DNA of 64,000 nt from Gnetum montanum (lineage: Eukaryota; Streptophyta; Gnetopsida; Gnetales; Gnetaceae), in NCBI GenBank assembly GCA_015680685.1, contig MNCI01014438.1, positions 1,256,684-1,320,683 on the forward strand. Direction: 5' to 3'. How positions within the stretch are numbered: position 1 is the stretch's first letter; each line of letters opens with the position of its first letter. The notes beneath the pieces are model-generated. The model made no database searches and was not told the DNA's origin. It saw only the letters and a list, made by a program, of their open reading frames with translations. Shown here piece after piece: positions 59,323-64,000 of the stretch. The translations under genes were made by a program, and so were the position numbers.

Positions 59323-61642
59323 TGAAACACCATAACTTTTGGGACTTTCATGACTTAGCATAGTCCCAAAATTTGGGCAAGGATCACCGCAAGCACAGTG
59401 TCATGATGGACCCTACAGACAACGTGGTACCCCAGAAGTTCTAATGCATACAAAGCTACTTTCGAGCCTACCTACCATCCTCTAGAGCACAGTCAATGTA
59501 GCACCTAGCTAGGAGACCATTTTGCACAAGAAGGATACTAGAGGTAGACTGTACAATCCAAAAAATTTTCTATCACTTGTGCTAACAAGCTTACGACACC
59601 CTCTAGCTTGCCCAGCTTGCTGCCTGACCTGGCTAACGGTCAACCCAGGGACAATGTTAGGAGTTGTCTAAAGTGTTCAAGATGAGTGAAATAGTTTGGT
59701 AAGTTTTCTATTTGTGACACCTACTATGCTACACACCATAGCAAGCCTTGAGGAGACTGAACAAACACCAAAGATGTAGTTGCCAATAACTTGGCCCCCA
59801 GGGTACCTACCCCATTTCATCCTTAAAGCATGAACAATGTGATGCAGCACAAATGTGGCAAATTTCATTAAGCATCATCTTCATTTGAGTACTACATTGT
59901 TCTATGCTACATAGTGTAGCATAGCATAGTAGGGTTTTGCTGTGGCAATGCTTCTACATAGATTCATTTTGGTGAAGTGAACATATTCACCCTTGCCTTA
60001 ACCATCAAGCATGCTTGTTTTGCCATCACACTAGGACATGATCATCATCCCATGACAAAATGTTTGCAAAATGAGTTAGAATCCAAGCAACACAAGGTGC
60101 TCCGCTATGTTATGCTACGCAACGTAGCACAGCATAGTAGGGATAGAACACATGAAGGTCCTCTACCAAGTGGTTCCAGCAAGAGAACTGCACTTGGCCA
60201 CACTCTAACCTCCAAGAATGTCTATCCCACTTCACCCTAAAAACCCAAGCAAAGTTTCTTGACAAAGCATTGTAGATCATATGGGAATTCATGTCACACT
60301 GGCTACTACGTTGCATAGCATAGCACAGTGTAGTAGAGACACAAAGCCTAAAAGTGTCCCAAGGATGAACTTCATAGGTCTCAGGACCTTTCAACTTGGA
60401 AAGTAAGGTTACCAATTATTGCAGTTGCTTACCTAGTAGGGTATTTTCAGTTTTTGTGCAAGTTTTCCTCTCAAGATAGGTGGCTACACTACGCAACATA
60501 GCATGTGGGTGTCTATGCTACACCAATACGCTAGGCAACATAAACAACATAACACTCACATGGAAGCATGAGGACACCTCCGATTAGCTCCAAAGCTTGT
60601 TGGTAATGGCCACTCTAGTCTTGAAATCTCTTCGACAGACAAGATCAACAAGTTTTCTTTGTTTTTCACTCTCCTGATAACTCCCAAAGTTGTCCCTACA
60701 CTTGACCCTGCTTGCAAGAGTAGGGAAGACATAGTCCTAGAGCACAGGCTCCACTTTGCATTCATTGTTGGCATTTTTTGTAAGAAACATGGTAGATCCC
60801 TAGATTCTGGCACACACAACTTGAACAATATGGTCACAACATAGCTGGTTCTGCGTTTAGCATTACATTTGCAACATAGCATGCTGGCATAACACTACAG
60901 TGTAGCACCACATAGAAGCATGACACATCCACGTTCACACCCTGTGGGACCCAAGACACATTTCATTCAAACCACATTTTTCTCTTGCTCTTGGCTCTAT
61001 AAATACCCCAGAAAATAGTGTTCAAAGGGTTGGCTTTTAAGGTTGGATTCTAGAATTTTCTAGCTTTTGCACTTGGCTTCCTGGTGATTAGCATTTTTTT
61101 GCATTTTGGCTTTCTAGCGATTAGCTTTGGCAAAGAGACTTGCAAGCAGAAGGTTAACAAGTAGAAAACCCCAACAGTAGCACCTCCTGATCTCTTCTTG
61201 CCTAGCAAGCATTGGTTCATCTGTCCCTATTAGTAGGCCACTGGCAACAATCCAAGACATATGACCATACTATTCTGTTGTAAGTTGTGCTTGTCCAAAG
61301 TACGCATCAGCAGTACACCTTCTGCCAAACAAAGATCAAATCCCCCGATCTTGGGGCAGTGCACTCTCTCACTCAAGCCTATTTCATTTTGTTTTGCTGT
61401 CACCATATTTTGCATCATTGCTTATTAGCTTACATTTATTACTTAAGTTATACATAGAGTCTTTAAAAAAATTGTTCACGAAAGGTTATTGTACACCAGT
61501 TAAGTCCTTATTTGATTGACTAGATCATTTAGGGCACCCCATTTTTGCTTTTCTCCAACACAACCCTCGCATAGATTTGGGGTTAGGCTATATGCCCAAT
61601 AACCTCTTGGTGTTCTAGCCACTGACATTTTCGGTCGCTACA
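59323..61642 (+). repeat. 3' LTR of element A
   Basis: 2320 bp from TGAAACACC to CGGTCGCTACA. TATAAATA at 60998-61005. Palindromes of the ctatgctac/gtagcatag type at 59902-59924, about 60101-60140, 60301-60336 and 60480-60530. Ends beside an inverted LTR. Confidence 0.88.
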
Positions 61643-63941
61643 CAGCCTAACCCTAGATCTATGTGAGGGCCATGCTGGAGAAAATGGAAGTGGGATGCCC
61701 TAAACGGTCTGGTTGATTAGATAGGGACTTACGTGGTGTACAGTAACCGTGTGAAAATAATAGCTTTAAAATGTAACACATTGAGGTTGAAATGGAAGGA
61801 CATGAGAGGTGCACAATAATGGAAATGCCTCAAAGTATGTAATTTTGATAATAAACATGAAAAAATACATAGAGATGCAACATGTATGCAATAGCAAAAA
61901 GAATGGAATGAGATTTTGGGTGAGAGAATGCACCACCCAAAAATTGGAAGATTTGATCTTTGTTTGGCTACTGTATGCAGAAAACTAGTGTGCAGTACTA
62001 GATAGGCATAGTTGACAATAGAATAATATGATCACAGCTCTTGGATTGCTGCCAAAGGGGTGCTGACAAGAATAAAAGAGCTGATGCTTGTCAGGTTAGG
62101 AGCCGCTACACTAGGTTGAAGAGAGATCTAGGAAGTGCTACTACTGATACTTGCCATTCATCAACTTTCTATTTACCAATCTCTTCACCTAAATTTGCTG
62201 CGTGAAGCCAACTTCCAGGAAGCCCACCTTGCTTTCTTCTAGAATCCAACTGCAAGAAAGCCAATTTCAAAAGCCAACCCATTGAACATTTTTTCTAGGA
62301 TATTTATAGAGCCAACTGCATGAGAAAGATGTGGTTTGGATGATACGTGTCCTAGGTCCCGCATGGCATGAATTGTGGATGTGCTATGCTAACGTGTGGT
62401 GCTACGCTAACGTGAGTTTCTACACTCCAGTGTTACACTGAAGTGCTATGCCAAATGGAATGATGCTAGAATTGAAACCTATTGAGTCATGACCATACCG
62501 TTCAAACTGCGTGTGCCAGAATCCAGGGGACTATCATGTTTTTATAGAAAATGCTGATGACTAGTGTAAAATGAAGCTTACCCTTCGAGACTATGTCTTT
62601 CCTCTCTTACGAGTAGGGTCAAGTGTAGAGACAATTTTGAGGTTCAACAAGGGATGTAACAAGCAAACCAAACTGCTGCTCTCGGCTTCCAAGGAGATGC
62701 TGGGGAAAAAGTGGTTATTGACAATGAGTGTTGGAGATTCTAGAGGTGTCTTGCAGCCTCCTTTCAAATGTTACACTACTTATGCTACTCAGTGTGGTGG
62801 CATAGCATGAATACCCACTTGCTACGCTGTGCTATGCTACATAGTGTAGTAGCCAATTTTGGGACAAATCTTGCTCAAAAATCAAAAATACCCCTCTAGG
62901 GCCTAGCAAGGCAAGCTATCATAGTAACCAACCACTGCACTTTTCATGTTGAATGAGCCTGAGACCCCCTGGTTTCATCCCTAGGATTTTTTTAGCCTCA
63001 ATGTTCTGGCTACGTTGTGCTACACTGTGCAGCATAGCATAGCATAGTAGCCAATGTGACATGAAGTCTAGCTTAATCTACAATGCTTTGTCAAGAGACT
63101 TTGATTGGGACCCAAGGGTGAAGTGGGACAAGCAGTATTGAAAGTCAGAGCATGACCAAGTGCAATTCTGACCCTACTATGCTATGCTACACTATGTAGC
63201 ATAGCACAGCGTAGCACCCAGTTTGGCTTGAATTCAGATCTACTTTGCAAGTGCTCTGTCATGGGATCTTAGTCATATGCTGAGGTGGTAGTGGAACAAA
63301 CATTTTTCATGGTCGAAGTATGGGCAATTTTGTTCCTCATGCCAAGACAATCTAAGAGGAGAATTTCATCATGCTACCAGATTGAGGTGATTTTTAATGA
63401 AAATTTCCCTATTTTCTCTATGTCACACTAATCACATTTCAAGGATGAAGTAGGGTAAGCATCCTTGAGGGCTAAACATCTACCAACTGCATCTTCTGCA
63501 TCTAATCTAACACTTGCAATAGTTTTAGCACAACATGCCTGCTACGCTGTGTAGTGTAGTAAGCCTTTCAGTTAGAAAATTTGCCAAACTATTTAGTATA
63601 TCCCAAACACCTTTTGAAGCTCATAGCTTGGCACTTGGGTGGACCGTCGATTGGGGAATTTGTCAAGTTGTACAAGCTAGAGAGTGTAGCAAGCTTGATA
63701 ACCCAAGAGATAGAAAATTTTCCAAACTGCATGGTCCACTTTCAGTGCTACTTTTGTGCAAATTGGCCTCATGACTGGGTGTTGTGTTGACTGTGCTACA
63801 AAGGGAGTGGCAGGCAAGCCTAGAAGTCCTAGGTGCCATGTTGTCCATGTAGTCCAATGTGACACCACACCTGTAGAGATATTTGCCCAAAGTTTGGGAC
63901 TATACTGAATCATGAGAGTCTCAAAATTGATGGTGTTTCCA
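61643..63941 (-). repeat. Inverted LTR of the A-type family, missing its last 55-60 bases
   Basis: Read on the minus strand it starts at 63941 (t(g)gaaacaccatc) and runs to 61643, ending at ggttaggctg, where the A LTR continues for about 60 more bases. TATA at 62308-62301. Palindrome gctatgctac/gtagcatagc at 63181-63205. No polypurine tract lies beyond 63941, so it is a solo LTR or a 5' LTR. The missing end most likely lies on the far side of A, that is, A inserted into this LTR. Confidence 0.82.
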
Positions 63942-64000
63942 AAATACTACATAGTCCTCAATGGCTATGGTAGCCAAAATAAATAACATCAACACTGTAA
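63942..64000. other. Flank beyond the inverted LTR
   Basis: 59 bases without similarity to the LTR or to the 3' UTR ends of A-C; nothing identifiable. Confidence 0.5.

Larger units (their letters stand above)
1924..61642 (+). mobile_element. Element A: giant Tat-like Ty3/gypsy retrotransposon, interrupted by B
   Basis: Plus-strand element made of 1924-14674 and 57177-61642. Order: gag, protease, array, antisense gene, array, RT-RNase H-RNase H, integrase, array, 3' UTR, 3' LTR. The 5' LTR is left of the window beyond Z. About 17.2 kb of A is visible, so the full element was near 20 kb. It ends at ...cggtcgctaca (61642), directly against an inverted, 3'-truncated LTR of the same family, the likely target of A's insertion. 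All coding parts are broken. Confidence 0.85.

Noticed and set aside
1-64000. tRNA, rRNA or single-copy host genes
   Set aside because: None found by eye; every coding-like stretch could be assigned to a retroelement or its antisense gene, and a covariance-model scan could not be run.

Overview
The window is plant nuclear DNA with no recognisable host gene. It is almost entirely a nest of very large LTR retrotransposons. Diagnostic signs are Ty3/gypsy gag-protease-RT-RNase H-integrase order, two successive RNase H domains (the hallmark of the plant Tat/Ogre clade), LTRs of about 1.7-2.3 kb opening with TGAAACACC, 5-bp target duplications, and a LINE with a poly(A) end. A large-genome seed plant is likely; the species cannot be told from this sequence.

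Layout. 1-1923 is the 3' end and 3' LTR of element Z (+), which sits in element A. Element A (+) runs 1924-14674 and 57177-61642; its 5' LTR lies left of the window and its 3' LTR is 59323-61642. A is itself inserted in an inverted LTR (61643-63941). Element B (+, LTRs 14675-16398 and 55476-57176) is inserted in the last codons of A's integrase. Element C (-, 35294-53712, 18.4 kb, LTRs 1812 and 1803 bp) is inserted in B's integrase with target duplication attcc/actcc. B also carries a 5'-truncated GC-rich LINE (20959-24597) and a fragment of another LTR element with an assembly gap (about 27880-30590, Ns 28391-28902). By eye the LTR pair of B differs at roughly 14% of sites over about 150 bases and that of C at roughly 6%, which agrees with the nesting order.

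Element plan. A, B and C share one unusual architecture: LTR, gag, protease, short tandem array, a multi-exon gene on the OPPOSITE strand, a second array, RT, RNase H, second RNase H, integrase, a third array, 3' UTR, LTR. The antisense gene (A 6178-10945 -, B 24702-31490 -, C 42780-46467 +) has GT-AG introns, matching exons and alignable protein in all three copies, and in A and B a TATA box. Because it is antisense to the genomic RNA, its introns survive retrotransposition. Its central domain contains a (D)LFGVPTDG-like motif, followed by a coiled coil and an acidic tail; I do not recognise it as a characterised protein. This gene, the short palindromic motif it shares with the LTRs, and the satellite-like arrays at module boundaries are the candidate undescribed system.

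State. Every retroelement gene here is broken. C is the best preserved: its whole pol (41974 to 38498) stays in one frame and is interrupted only by stop codons, mostly at former Trp, Gln or Arg codons, as expected from deamination of methylated cytosines.
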